64,000 nucleotides of DNA, taken from assembly GCA_963728835.1 (NCBI GenBank), contig CAVSKZ010000002.1, positions 1,116,001-1,180,000 of the forward strand. The letters are read 5' to 3'. The stretch comes from VRUE01 sp963728835 (GTDB lineage Bacteria > Actinomycetota > Thermoleophilia > Solirubrobacterales > 70-9). The position numbers were made by a program, and so were the translations under genes. The notes beneath the pieces were generated by a model. The model was given only the letters and a program-made list of their open reading frames with translations, was not told where the DNA came from and made no database searches. How positions within the stretch are numbered: the first letter of the stretch is position 1; each line of letters opens with the position of its first letter. Positions 53,568 to 61,874 of this stretch are shown here, piece by piece.

Positions 53568-54728
53568 ATGGCAACCGAGGCGAAGACCAAGCAGCAGGTC
53601 GAGGAGATCGAGCCTTTCGAGGCGGCGCAGGAGATCGAGGGCGGCGACGTCGTCCTGATCGACACGCGCGAGCCGCACGAGTTCCAGGAGGCGCGGATCG
53701 AGGGCGGCAAGCTCGTCCCGCCGGGGCTGCTCGCCGACGAAATCGCCACGGCGGCGCCAGACAAATCCGCGCGCACGATTCTCTACTGCCGCAGCGGCAA
53801 CCGCTCCTACAAGGCGGCCGAGCAGATGGAAGCGCTGGGCTACACCGACGTCGCCTCGATGGCCGGCGGCATCCTCCTCTGGCAGGAGCAGGGACTGCCC
53901 GTGGTCGCGACCGAGGGAATGAGCGCCGAGCAGCGCGACCGCTACTCCCGCCACACGCTGCTTCCCGAGGTCGGGGTCGACGGCCAGCTGAAGATGCTGA
54001 ACGCCAAGGTGCTGCTGCTCGGCGCCGGCGGCCTCGGCGCGCCGACGGCGCTCTACCTGGCCGCCGCCGGCATCGGCACGATCGGGCTCGTCGACGACGA
54101 CGTCGTCGACGCCTCCAACCTGCAGCGCCAGGTGATCCACAGCACCGAGCGGATCGGCACGCCGAAGACCGAGTCGGCGCGGCTGACGATCGAGGCGCTC
54201 AACCCCGACGTGAATGTGGTCGAGCACCGCATGCGCCTCGACGCCGAGAACATCCTCGGGATCATCGAGGACTACGACGTGATCGTCGACGGGGCCGACA
54301 ACTTCCCCACCCGCTACCTGCTCAACGACGCCTCGGTGCGGCTGCGCAAGCCGGTCGTCTCGGCTTCGATCCTCAGCTTCGACGGTCAGATCTCGACCTT
54401 CGTCCCCTTCGAGGGGCCCTGCTACCGCTGCCTCTACCCGACCCCGCCGCCGGCTGAGATGGCGCCGAGCTGCTCCGCCAACGGCGTGCTCGGCGTGATG
54501 GCGGGGACGATGGGAACGCTGCAGGCCAACGAGGTGCTGAAGCTCGTGATCGGCATCGGCGAGCCGCTCGTCGGCCGCCTGCTCCTCTACGAGGCCCTCG
54601 GCACCCGTTTCACCGAGCTCAAGGTGCGGCGCGACCCCGAGTGCCCGATCTGCGGTCCCGACGCGGCCGAGATCCCCGAGTCCGAGATGGGCCGGTTCCC
54701 CGACTACGACGCTTTCTGCGCCGGCTAG
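53568..54728 (+). CDS. moeZ: rhodanese-adenylyltransferase fusion (MoeZ/MoeB-like)
   Basis: 386 aa. An N-terminal rhodanese domain has active C74 in YCRSGNRSYKAAEQM. The E1-like adenylyltransferase follows: QRDRYSRHTLLPEVG, the ATP loop VLLLGAGGLGAPTALYLAAA, DADNFPTRY-type DGADNFPTRYLLND, zinc Cys pairs CYRCLYP and CPICG, and the candidate thiolating Cys in APSCSANGVLGVMAG. Mycobacterial MoeZ has the same domains in the reverse order; here the rhodanese is first. It would adenylate and thiolate the C-terminal Gly-Gly of CysO (next gene). Led by the element at 53514-53532 and a good AGGAAGAGG. Confidence 0.92.
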   Translation: MATEAKTKQQVEEIEPFEAAQEIEGGDVVLIDTREPHEFQEARIEGGKLVPPGLLADEIATAAPDKSARTILYCRSGNRSYKAAEQMEALGYTDVASMAGGILLWQEQGLPVVATEGMSAEQRDRYSRHTLLPEVGVDGQLKMLNAKVLLLGAGGLGAPTALYLAAAGIGTIGLVDDDVVDASNLQRQVIHSTERIGTPKTESARLTIEALNPDVNVVEHRMRLDAENILGIIEDYDVIVDGADNFPTRYLLNDASVRLRKPVVSASILSFDGQISTFVPFEGPCYRCLYPTPPPAEMAPSCSANGVLGVMAGTMGTLQANEVLKLVIGIGEPLVGRLLLYEALGTRFTELKVRRDPECPICGPDAAEIPESEMGRFPDYDAFCAG

Positions 54729-54732
54729 CCGG

Positions 54733-54738
54733 TAGCTT
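54733..54738 (+). promoter_or_regulatory. -10-like TAGCTT before cysO
   Basis: It ends 9 bases before the ATG at 54748, so cysO may have its own leaderless transcript besides readthrough from moeZ. Confidence 0.35.
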
Positions 54739-54747
54739 TCCTGCTCG

Positions 54748-55020
54748 ATGGCGACGGTTCGCATCCCCAAGGTCCTGCAGGCGCAGACTGGCGGCCAGCC
54801 CGAGGTCGAGGCCGCCGGCTCCAGCGTGGGCGAGGTGCTGAGGGCCCTCACCGCCGCGCACCCCGACACCGGGGCGCAGCTCTTCGGCGAAGAGGGCGAG
54901 CTCAACCGCTACGTCAACGTCTACCTCAACGACGAGGACGTGCGGGTGCTCGACGGTCTCGACACCGCCGTGTCCGACGGTGACACCGTGGTCATCCTCC
55001 CCGCAATGGCCGGCGGTTGA
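54748..55020 (+). CDS. cysO: sulfur carrier protein CysO (ThiS/MoaD-like)
   Basis: 90 aa ubiquitin-fold carrier. VRIPKVLQAQTGGQPEVEAA opens the beta grasp, then SSVGEVLRALTAAHPD and LNRYVNVYLNDEDVRVLDGL. It ends VVILPAMAGG: the terminal Gly-Gly is the thiocarboxylate site. In Mycobacterium tuberculosis the thiocarboxylated CysO hands sulfur to O-phosphoserine bound by CysM, and Mec then releases cysteine. All three partners are adjacent here. Confidence 0.94.
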   Translation: MATVRIPKVLQAQTGGQPEVEAAGSSVGEVLRALTAAHPDTGAQLFGEEGELNRYVNVYLNDEDVRVLDGLDTAVSDGDTVVILPAMAGG

Positions 55021-55058
55021 AAAACTTTTCGTAGTTACCCGCGGCCCCATTCCCCCTG

Positions 55059-55077
55059 GCTATACTTTTTGAAGTAA
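55059..55077 (+). promoter_or_regulatory. Shared cysteine-pathway element, copy 2 (before cysM)
   Basis: All 19 bases are identical to 53514-53532. It lies 16 bases before the cysM ATG. Since cysO has no such element, moeZ and cysM seem to be the two control points of the cluster. Confidence 0.7.
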
Positions 55078-55093
55078 CGGGAGACTTAGGGCT

Positions 55094-56053
55094 ATGTCAG
55101 AACTACTCAACCGACCCTGCGGGGGACGCTTCGGCAATGTCCTCGAGTCGATCGGCAACACGCCGCTCGTCGAGCTGCCGCGGCTCTCTCCCAACCCCGA
55201 CGTCCGGATCTACGCCAAGCTCGAGGGCCGCAACCCGACCGGCTCGGTCAAGGACCGCGTGGCCAAGTCGATGATCGAGGCCGCTGAGGCCGAGGGCGCG
55301 ATCGAGCCGGGGCAGACGATCCTCGAGCCGACCTCGGGCAACACCGGCATCTCCCTGGCGATGATCTGCCGCCGCAAGGGCTACCCGCTGAAAGTCGTGA
55401 TGCCCGACAACGTCACCGCGGAGCGCACCCAGCTGCTCGAGATGTACGGCGCCGAGATCGTCTACTCCGAGGGCGCCAAGGGCTCCAACGGCGCGGTCGA
55501 GGTGGCTCTGGAGATGGCCGAGGCACCCCAGTACTACATGCCCTACCAGTACGGCAACGAGGCCAACCCGCTCGCCCACTACAACGGCACGGCGGTGGAG
55601 ATCCTCGACGAGCTCGACGAGGTGGCGGCCTTCGTCGGGGGCCTCGGCACCGGCGGCACGCTGATGGGCAACGGGCGCCGGCTGAAGGAGGCGAACCCCG
55701 AGACGCTGATCGTCGCCGCCGAGCCGATGCAGGGCGAGCTGGTCGACGGCCTGCGCTCGCTCGACGACGGCTTCATCCCGCCGATCATCGACATCTCCCT
55801 CTTCGACCGCAAGATCATGGTCTCCAACCGCGACGCGATCGTCTGGACCAAGCGGCTGCTCGAGGAGGAAGGCATCTTCGCCGGCGTCTCCTCCGGGGCG
55901 ATCGCCCGGATCGCCGCCCGCGTCGCCGGCGAGCTCGAGGGCGGCAACGTCGTCTTCCTCATCCCCGACGACGGCTGGAAGTACCTCTCCTCCGGCGTCT
56001 ACACGAAGCCGATCGAGGAGATCGAGAACCTCGATTCCACCGTTTGGTGGTAG
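55094..56053 (+). CDS. cysM: cysteine synthase CysM (CysO-dependent type)
   Basis: 319 aa PLP fold-type II enzyme. The PLP lysine is K53 in RNPTGSVKDRVAKSM, the Asn/Ser loop is EPTSGNTGISLAMI and the phosphate loop is GGLGTGGTLMGNGRR. The extended C-terminus DDGWKYLSSGVYTKPI and final STVWW match the CysO-using CysM of mycobacteria, whose tail covers the active site, rather than O-acetylserine sulfhydrylases. Clustering with cysO, mec and moeZ supports this. The shared 19-base element is its promoter. Confidence 0.93.
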   Translation: MSELLNRPCGGRFGNVLESIGNTPLVELPRLSPNPDVRIYAKLEGRNPTGSVKDRVAKSMIEAAEAEGAIEPGQTILEPTSGNTGISLAMICRRKGYPLKVVMPDNVTAERTQLLEMYGAEIVYSEGAKGSNGAVEVALEMAEAPQYYMPYQYGNEANPLAHYNGTAVEILDELDEVAAFVGGLGTGGTLMGNGRRLKEANPETLIVAAEPMQGELVDGLRSLDDGFIPPIIDISLFDRKIMVSNRDAIVWTKRLLEEEGIFAGVSSGAIARIAARVAGELEGGNVVFLIPDDGWKYLSSGVYTKPIEEIENLDSTVWW

Positions 56054-56072
56054 TGACCGCCTCGTCCAGCCG

Positions 56073-56471
56073 ATGCGAATTGCCCAGAGCCTGATCGACG
56101 AGATGGTCGCGCACGCGCGCGAGGACCTGCCCAACGAGTGCTGCGGGATGGTCGGCGGCAGCGACGGCGAGGCGAGCGTCGTGATCCCGGTCGTCAACGC
56201 GGCGGCGAGCCCGCTGCGCTTCGAGATGGACCCCCAGGGCCAGTACGACGCGCTGAAGCAGATCGAAGAGGGGGGTGGGGAGCTGCTGGCGATCTACCAC
56301 TCGCACACCAAGAGCGCCGCCTATCCCTCCCAGACCGACGTCAACCAGGCGGTCAGCTGGCCCGACGCGATCTGGGTGATCGTCTCGCTCGAAGACCGGG
56401 ATGCCCCAGAGGTCAAGGGCTACTGGCTGAAGGACCTCAAGGTCGCCGATGCCGAGCTCCTCGTCGAGTAG
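56073..56471 (+). CDS. mec: JAMM/MPN+ metallopeptidase Mec (CysO-cysteine hydrolase)
   Basis: 132 aa. The JAMM motif is complete: E22 in LPNECCGMVGG, then H76-S-H78 in IYHSHTKSAAYPSQTDVN with S86 and D89. It opens RIAQSLIDEMVAHAREDLPN. In the mycobacterial pathway Mec cuts the amide between CysO and the new cysteine, releasing cysteine and regenerating CysO. Placed 19 bases after cysM; it overlaps the next small gene by 23 bases. Confidence 0.93.
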   Translation: MRIAQSLIDEMVAHAREDLPNECCGMVGGSDGEASVVIPVVNAAASPLRFEMDPQGQYDALKQIEEGGGELLAIYHSHTKSAAYPSQTDVNQAVSWPDAIWVIVSLEDRDAPEVKGYWLKDLKVADAELLVE

Positions 56472-56685
56472 CGGTGGGCGCCTGGTCAAGGTCGCCTACG
56501 CGCTCAACCAGATGGAGGCGGAGATGATCCAGGGCCTTCTGGGAGAGCACGGGATTCCGAGCATGGCGCAGCGGACAGTCGACAACCCGGAGTTCCTCGC
56601 CGCGGGGCCGCGCCAGATCCTCGTTCCCGAGGCGGTGGCCGAGGAGGCCCGGGAGGTGCTCCAGGGGGCCCCGGGGTCCGACTAG
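56449..56685 (+). CDS. DUF2007-like small protein
   Basis: 78 aa overlapping the end of mec by 23 bases in another frame. After a Ser-rich start (coded by the overlap) comes KVAYALNQMEAEMIQGLLGE, HGIPSMAQRTVDNPEF, then QILVPEAVAEEAREVL, the pattern of DUF2007 (PII-like fold, putative signal proteins). A GTG or TTG further in may be the actual start; GTC AAG GTC begins the conserved part. Its stop overlaps the stop of the convergent gene. Confidence 0.7.
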   Translation: MPSSSSSSGGRLVKVAYALNQMEAEMIQGLLGEHGIPSMAQRTVDNPEFLAAGPRQILVPEAVAEEAREVLQGAPGSD

Positions 56686-57437
56686 CCCGGACCCGGTCGC
56701 GCGATCTCGCGCAGGTAGTCCCGCCAGGCCGCCTCAATGTCTCCGATCCGCGCTTCGAAGGCGGCCTCCAGCGTTGCCGCGGCCCCGCCCGGCAGAAGTC
56801 GCAGGGCGAGCCGCTCGCAGGCGTCCGGGCCGCGCTCGGTCTCGAGCAGGTCGAAGATCGTGCCGCCGAGGATCACCGCGTCGCGGCGCGAGGGGGGGAA
56901 GGAGGGACGGGAGCTCTCGCGCAGCCGGCGGATCACCGCCGCCCGGTAGAGCCCGACCTGGCGGGCGAAGTACTGGGCTCCGCCTTCCACCAGCCAGGCC
57001 CAGCCGAGGTAGCGGGCGAAGCGGCGAGGCGTCCAGGAGGGCGGCAGCTCGGGGTTGTTGGCGGCGATCACCAGCTGCGCGTAGAGCCGCTCGGCGGTGC
57101 CGCGCAGGGCTTCGCGCGAGTCGTCGCCGGCGGCCCGGCGCTCCATGTGCGGGTCGTTGAGGACGTGGAGCTCTGTCGCCATCGCCCAGCCGGCCAGGTA
57201 GCGGCGCCCCGCCGGTGCCGCCGACCAGCGCGCGGCCGGCAGGAACGGGTGGGCGAGGGAGAGCAGGGTGGGATGGGTGTGGACGACGACCGTGACGTCG
57301 CCGGGGACACGCTCGAAGCGGTCCTCGAGCCGCAGCCGCAGTTCCTCCATCCGGTCGAGCGTCCGCTCCGCGAAGGCGGCGTCGCCGCTGTCGTGGCGCG
57401 CGGTGAAGCTCAGGGACTGCGTCTCGACCCAGGGCAC
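56682..57437 (-). CDS. hypothetical protein, peptidase MA-like
   Basis: 251 aa from a GTG. It starts WVETQSLSFTARHDSGDAAF, then LRLEDRFERVPGDVTVVVHT, which is the usual opening of gluzincin 'peptidase MA-like' proteins. The zinc HExxH would lie where YLGWAWLVEGGAQYFARQVG stands; here Glu and the downstream Gly-Ala are kept but the first His is not, so it may be catalytically dead. No signal peptide is visible. TAGGGT 7 bases upstream fits a leaderless mRNA. Confidence 0.65.
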   Translation of the reverse strand: MPWVETQSLSFTARHDSGDAAFAERTLDRMEELRLRLEDRFERVPGDVTVVVHTHPTLLSLAHPFLPAARWSAAPAGRRYLAGWAMATELHVLNDPHMERRAAGDDSREALRGTAERLYAQLVIAANNPELPPSWTPRRFARYLGWAWLVEGGAQYFARQVGLYRAAVIRRLRESSRPSFPPSRRDAVILGGTIFDLLETERGPDACERLALRLLPGGAAATLEAAFEARIGDIEAAWRDYLREIARPGPG

Positions 57438-57444
57438 GGCCGCG

Positions 57445-57450
57445 ACCCTA
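57445..57450 (-). promoter_or_regulatory. -10-like TAGGGT before the peptidase MA-like gene
   Basis: It lies 7 bases upstream of the minus-strand GTG at 57437; the 65-base repeat begins 11 bases further out. Confidence 0.35.
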
Positions 57451-57460
57451 CTAAGGCTGT

Positions 57461-57525
57461 CTGACCAAGCAGATCAAGGACGCAGGGAGCGAAGCGTGCT
57501 CTGCACGTGAGCGACCGAGGACGCC
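57461..57525 (+). repeat. 65-base dispersed repeat, copy 2
   Basis: Three mismatches in 65 bases against the reverse complement of 26546-26610. Here it lies between two minus-strand genes, 24 bases upstream of the start of one and 22 bases beyond the stop of the DUF1802 gene. The hairpin CGTGCTCTGCACG is kept. Confidence 0.85.
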
Positions 57526-57546
57526 GAATGCGCCGGTCGGGCGGCC

Positions 57547-58176
57547 TTAGACGAGAGCCGGCTCGGCGGCGCCGCAAACACCGAGGATCTCGGCGCGGGC
57601 GCGGTCGAACTCTTCGTCGGCCATCACCGGGGTGCCCTCGAAGGGCAGGTCGCGGTCGACCTCGACCCAGGAACGGCAGCCGTGGTACTCCTCGCGCACC
57701 TTGACGGTGACCGGCCGGGGGATGCGGTGGACCCGCAGCAGCAGCACGTGCAGGGGGTGGCGCCGCTTCCAGTTGAGCCGCTTTTCGGCGTAGTCCGGCG
57801 TCCAGACGTAGAAGGGGGAGAGGCCGTCGACGACGCGGGGGTCGGCGACCGTGATGTGGTCGGTGACCTCGGCCCAGGCGCGCAGGCGCACCCGCTCGGG
57901 CTGGGCAATGCCGCCGTCCTGGATCAGCGCTTTGGCCGGCGGTTCCTCCTCGCCCCAGACACCCTCCTCGAGCGCGCGGCCCAGCTCCGGGTGATGCGAC
58001 TCCCGCACCAGGTTGTTCTGCTGGTGGTCGAAGGTGGGGTAGAGGAAGAAGCGCTCGTGGTCGAGCTCGAAGTGCTTGTTCTCCTCGCGGATGCCCCCCT
58101 TGCGGAGGGTCAGCAGCTGCTCGCCCTCGGCGAGTGCACGGACCGTCACGGCCCATTCCTTGAAAGCGATCGGCAT
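57547..58176 (-). CDS. DUF1802 family protein
   Basis: 209 aa. It opens PIAFKEWAVTVRALAEGEQL then LTLRKGGIREENKHFELDHE and RFFLYPTFDHQQNNLVRESH, the signature of DUF1802. The C-terminal half has LNWKRRHPLHVLLLRVHRIP and REEYHGCRSWVEVDRDLPFE. Its function is unknown; homologues occur in cyanobacteria and Gram-positive bacteria. It has one of the best-resolved promoters in the window, with a CRP/FNR-like site upstream, so carbon or redox control is plausible. Confidence 0.8.
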   Translation of the reverse strand: MPIAFKEWAVTVRALAEGEQLLTLRKGGIREENKHFELDHERFFLYPTFDHQQNNLVRESHHPELGRALEEGVWGEEEPPAKALIQDGGIAQPERVRLRAWAEVTDHITVADPRVVDGLSPFYVWTPDYAEKRLNWKRRHPLHVLLLRVHRIPRPVTVKVREEYHGCRSWVEVDRDLPFEGTPVMADEEFDRARAEILGVCGAAEPALV

Positions 58177-58269
58177 TTGAAGTCGTACCTGTCTGGAGGT
58201 CGGTAAATCTGTGACCGGGAGGAGATGTCTCGAACCCTGTCCCAGGCAGCAGCGCCGCCCGAATTGCGC

Positions 58270-58297
58270 ATTCTAGAGCAGTGGGCTCAGAACGCAA
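58270..58297 (-). promoter_or_regulatory. Promoter of the DUF1802 gene
   Basis: On the minus strand TTGCGT (58297-58292), a 16-base spacer and TAGAAT (58275-58270) give a sigma-70-like promoter. The start of transcription would be near 58263, leaving a leader of about 87 bases. Confidence 0.5.
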
Positions 58298-58301
58298 AAT
58301 A

Positions 58302-58317
58302 TGTGACGAAGATCACG
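58302..58317. promoter_or_regulatory. CRP/FNR-like site upstream of the DUF1802 promoter
   Basis: TGTGACGAAGATCACG fits TGTGA-N6-TCAC(A) with a single mismatch. Its centre is about 46 bases upstream of the predicted transcription start, a position from which CRP-family proteins activate. Confidence 0.6.
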
Positions 58318-58318
58318 T

Positions 58319-59836
58319 CTATGCGTCCGGGGGGCCGTGTCCGCCGCCGCCAGGAGTTTCGAACCGGAGTGTGTCTCCAGGCTCCAGCTTCCCCTCGGCC
58401 TTGCCCGGCAGCGCCTCGCCGTTGCGGAGGTTGCGACCCTCGGCTCCGTCGCCGCCGCCCTCGCGACCGCGCGGCGCGTTGCGGCGGCGCTCGGCGATCA
58501 GGCTGAACTGCATCGGGGCCAGGGCCTCGACCTCGCGGATGATCCCGTCGCCGCCGCGATGACGGCCGTCGCCGCCGCTGCCGCGGCGCAGCGACAGCTC
58601 CCGCACGCGCAGGGGGAATTCGCTCTCCAGCGCCTCGACAGGGGTATTGAGCGTGTTCGACATTGCGACGTGGATGGCGCTGGGGCCGTCCGCGTCCGGG
58701 CAGGCGCCCTGGCCGCCGCCGAGAGTCTCGTAGTAGGTGAAGCCCTCGCCGGCGAGGGTCAGGTTGTTCATCGTCCCCTGCCCCTGGGCGGGCACCGGAC
58801 GGGCGCCGCCCAGCGCCGCGAGGACGAGGTCGGCGACGCGGCTGGAGGTCTCGACGTTGCCGGCGGCGACGGCGGCGGGCGACCGCGCGTTCAGCAGGCA
58901 GCCCGGAGGCGCGACGACCTCGATCGGCCGGTAGGCGCCCGCCGAGGGCGGCGCGTCGGGGTCGGTGAGGACGCGGACCGCGAAGAAGGCCGCCGACTTT
59001 GTGACCGAGAGGGGGCAGTTGAGGTTGCCCTCGACCTGGGGGTCGGTGCCGGTGAAGTCGAGGACGAGGCTTTCGCCGCGAATCGTCGCCGTGACCCGCA
59101 GGACGGCGTCGCGGGGCGAGCCGTCTGCATCGTCCTCGAGCACGTCCTCGGCGCTCCAGCTGCCGTCCGGCAGCGCGCCGAGCGCCGCCCGGGTACGCCG
59201 CTCCGCGTAGGCGAGGATCTCCTCCACCCCCGCCCGCAGCTGCCGCTCGCCATGGAGCTCGGCCAGCTCGGCCAGGCGCAGCGCGCCGATCCGGTTGGCC
59301 GCCGCCTGCGCGCGGAGGTCGGCGAGTCGCTGGCGGGGGAAGCGCATGCGCGAGGCGAGCTCGCGCAGCGTCTCGGCGTCGGCGACGGTCGGGGGGATCA
59401 CGACTCCCTCCTCATCCAGGCTGGTGGAGCGCGCCGGCATGCTTCCCGGCGTGACGCCGCCGACGTCGGCGTGGTGGGCGCGGCAGGCGACGAAGCCGAG
59501 CAGGCCCTCGCCTGCGAAGACGGGGGAGATCAGGGTGATGTCGGGCAGGTGCGTGCCGCCGCGATAGGGGTCGTTGAGGATCCAGTCCCGGCCCCGGCGC
59601 TGCTCGAGGTCGAGGACGGCGGCGACCGCGTCGGGCATCGAGCCGAGGTGGACGGGTATGTGCTCCGCCTGCATCGCCAGCTCGCCGTTGGCGTCGAAGA
59701 TCGCGGTCGAGCAGTCGTGGCGCTCCTTGATGTTGGCCGAGTAGGCGGAGCGGATCAGCGCCGCCCCCATCTCCTCGCAGGCGGCGCGCAGGGCGCCGAC
59801 CATGACCTGGAGCGTGACGGGGTCGAGCGGGGTCAT
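58319..59836 (-). CDS. hydantoinase B/oxoprolinase-type subunit
   Basis: 505 aa from the ATG at 59836, which overlaps the stop of the A subunit (ATGA). It opens LDPVTLQVMVGALRAACEEM, then SANIKERHDCSTAIFDANGE and MQAEHIPVHLGSMPDAVAAV. WILNDPYRGGTHLPDITLIS, ACRAHHADVGGVTPGSMP and a late MNNLTLAGEGFTYYETLGGG are all HyuB markers. It ends LRFETPGGGGHGPPDA. With the A subunit it would hydrolyse a cyclic amide such as a hydantoin or 5-oxoproline, usually with ATP. The CRP-like site lies just after its stop. Confidence 0.92.
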   Translation of the reverse strand: MTPLDPVTLQVMVGALRAACEEMGAALIRSAYSANIKERHDCSTAIFDANGELAMQAEHIPVHLGSMPDAVAAVLDLEQRRGRDWILNDPYRGGTHLPDITLISPVFAGEGLLGFVACRAHHADVGGVTPGSMPARSTSLDEEGVVIPPTVADAETLRELASRMRFPRQRLADLRAQAAANRIGALRLAELAELHGERQLRAGVEEILAYAERRTRAALGALPDGSWSAEDVLEDDADGSPRDAVLRVTATIRGESLVLDFTGTDPQVEGNLNCPLSVTKSAAFFAVRVLTDPDAPPSAGAYRPIEVVAPPGCLLNARSPAAVAAGNVETSSRVADLVLAALGGARPVPAQGQGTMNNLTLAGEGFTYYETLGGGQGACPDADGPSAIHVAMSNTLNTPVEALESEFPLRVRELSLRRGSGGDGRHRGGDGIIREVEALAPMQFSLIAERRRNAPRGREGGGDGAEGRNLRNGEALPGKAEGKLEPGDTLRFETPGGGGHGPPDA

Positions 59837-61860
59837 GGTGGGTCCTCTGGCGACTTTGTCCCGGTATGCGGGAAAAAGTCGCCAGTTCCGGTTCTCGCGC
59901 AGATCGTCCCGGCCTCGTCGACCTCGGCCCACCAGCCGGGCGGCAGGACGAAGGTCGCCTCGGGCAGCTCGAAGACCGCGGGGCCGCTCGCGCGCAGGCC
60001 CGCCGCCGGCTCGCCGTGCAGCACCGCGGTCTCCAGCCATTCGCCGTCGAAGCACACCTCCCGGGCGCCCTCCTGGAGCGCGCCGGCTCCGGCGGCGACC
60101 AGCCGTGGCCGCGGCCCGGGCGAGACCATCGCCAGGCGGATGTGGACGAGCACCACCTCGCCGTCGGGATCGCGGTGGCCGTAGCGCTCCTCATGGGCGT
60201 CGGCGAAGCGCTCGGCGAGGTCGACCGGGTCGGGGCGCGCGCTCCCCGGCACCGGCAGCTCGAAGGCCTGGCCCGCGTAGCGCATCTCGTAGACGACCTC
60301 GGGCTCGGCGCCGTCCGTGTCTCGGCCGAGGCTCGCGACCAGGTCCCCGACCTCGGCCGCGATCCGCTCGGCGTTCATCTCCGCTCCGCTCAACATCACC
60401 GTGCGGGTCGTGTCGCGGCGGCGGTCCGACGCGCAGAGGCCGAGCGCCGAGAGCACGCCGCCGGCGCGCGGGCAGAGGACCCGCTCGATCCCCATCTCGG
60501 CGGCGATGGCGGCCGCGTGCATCGGCCCCGCGCCGCCGAAGGGGAGGAGGGCGAAGCCGCGGGGGTCGACGCCCCGCTCGACCGTGACAACCCGCAGCGC
60601 CCGCACCATCTCCTGGTTGGCGACGCGGACGATCCCCTCGGCCGCCTCCATCTCGTCCATCCCGAGCTCGCCGGCGAGAGCGCCGACGGCCGCCCGTGCC
60701 GCGCCGGCGTCGAGGGCGACCCCGCCCGCCAGCCCGGAGCCGGGTGCGAGGCGGCCGAGCAGCAGGTTCGCGTCGGTCACGGTCGGCTCGGTCCCCCCGC
60801 GCCCGTAGCAGGCGGGCCCGGGGGCGGCGCCGGCGGAACGCGGTCCGACCCGCAGCGCGCCGCCGGCGTCGCGCCAGCCGATCGAGCCGCCGCCGGCGCC
60901 GACCGTGTGCACGTCGACCATCGGCAGCTGGATCACCCGGCCGCCGATCTCGCGCGAGTCGGTGCGGCGCACCTCGCCCTCCTCGACCACGCATACGTCG
61001 CACGAGGTGCCGCCCATGTCGAGGCCGAGGGCGTTGCCGTCGGCGGAGACGCGGGCGAGGAGGCCGGCGCCGACGGCGCCGCCGGCCGGCCCGGAGAGGA
61101 CGCTCCAGGCGCCCGCCCGCGCGGCCTCCGTCGCGCTCGCGAGGCCGCCCGAGGAGCGCATCACCTGCGGCTGCGGCAGCCCCGCCGCGCCGGCCGCCTC
61201 GCCGAGTCGGCCCAGGTAGCGGCCGAGCAGGGGGGAGAGGTAGGCGTCGATGACGGTCGTCGACGTCCGCTCGTACTCGCGGAAGCGCGGCAGCACCTCG
61301 TGCGAGGCCGAGACGTGGAGGCCCGGGACCTCGCGGCGCAGGTGCTCGGCGATGCGCCGCTCGTGCGCCGGGTTGAGATAGGAGAAGAGGAGGCAGACCG
61401 CGACCGACTCGACCTCGCGCTCGCGCAGCAGGCTTGCAAGCCGCTCCGGCTCGCCCCCGGCGAGCGGCTCGACGAGACCCCCGGGCCCGATCCGCTCCTC
61501 CGCCTCGAAGCGCAGGCCCGCCTCGACCAGCGGCGCTGGCTTCGGGGCGCAGAGGCGATAGAGCTGCGGGCGGGCCTGGCGGCCGATCTCGATCGCGTCG
61601 GCGAAGCCCCGGGTCGCGACCAGCGCCGTGCGGGCGCCGCGCTCCTCCAGCAGCGCGTTGGTGCCGACGGTCATCCCGTGCGCGAAGGACTCGACCTCCG
61701 AGCCCGCCGCCCCGGCCAGCCGCAGCACCTCCTCCACGGCGGCGAGCACGGCCTGCGACTGGTCCTCGGGCGTGGTCGGCAGCTTCGCCGTGTGCAGCCG
61801 CTCGCCGTCGAAGAGGACGGCGTCCGTGAACGTCCCGCCTACGTCGACGCCGAGCAGCAT
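59833..61860 (-). CDS. hydantoinase A/oxoprolinase-type subunit
   Basis: 675 aa. MLLGVDVGGTFTDAVLFDGE is the ASKHA-type nucleotide start. HGMTVGTNALLEERGARTAL, LFSYLNPAHERRIAEHLRRE and DMGGTSCDVCVVEEGEVRRT follow, then MVDVHTVGAGGGSIGWRDAG and ALLPFGGAGPMHAAAIAAEM, all standard HyuA segments including metal-binding His/Asp. The last ~12 residues (around TGDFFPHTGTKSPE) are coded by a palindrome and look appended. TAGCGT 6 bases before the ATG suggests a leaderless start. Confidence 0.92.
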   Translation of the reverse strand: MLLGVDVGGTFTDAVLFDGERLHTAKLPTTPEDQSQAVLAAVEEVLRLAGAAGSEVESFAHGMTVGTNALLEERGARTALVATRGFADAIEIGRQARPQLYRLCAPKPAPLVEAGLRFEAEERIGPGGLVEPLAGGEPERLASLLREREVESVAVCLLFSYLNPAHERRIAEHLRREVPGLHVSASHEVLPRFREYERTSTTVIDAYLSPLLGRYLGRLGEAAGAAGLPQPQVMRSSGGLASATEAARAGAWSVLSGPAGGAVGAGLLARVSADGNALGLDMGGTSCDVCVVEEGEVRRTDSREIGGRVIQLPMVDVHTVGAGGGSIGWRDAGGALRVGPRSAGAAPGPACYGRGGTEPTVTDANLLLGRLAPGSGLAGGVALDAGAARAAVGALAGELGMDEMEAAEGIVRVANQEMVRALRVVTVERGVDPRGFALLPFGGAGPMHAAAIAAEMGIERVLCPRAGGVLSALGLCASDRRRDTTRTVMLSGAEMNAERIAAEVGDLVASLGRDTDGAEPEVVYEMRYAGQAFELPVPGSARPDPVDLAERFADAHEERYGHRDPDGEVVLVHIRLAMVSPGPRPRLVAAGAGALQEGAREVCFDGEWLETAVLHGEPAAGLRASGPAVFELPEATFVLPPGWWAEVDEAGTICARTGTGDFFPHTGTKSPEDPP
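59847..59885. repeat. TGGCGACTT palindrome, family C copy 2, inside a coding end
   Basis: CTGGCGACTTT-G-TCCCG pairs with its complement across GTATG with one mismatch. It overlaps the last codons of the hydantoinase A gene and ends 11 bases before the start of the B gene. Same architecture as 50713-50755. Confidence 0.7.
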
Positions 61861-61866
61861 GCGTCC

Positions 61867-61872
61867 ACGCTA
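61867..61872 (-). promoter_or_regulatory. -10-like TAGCGT before the hydantoinase A gene
   Basis: It lies 6 bases upstream of the minus-strand ATG at 61860. It also overlaps the gap after the nadB stop (61875). Confidence 0.35.
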
Positions 61873-61874
61873 CG

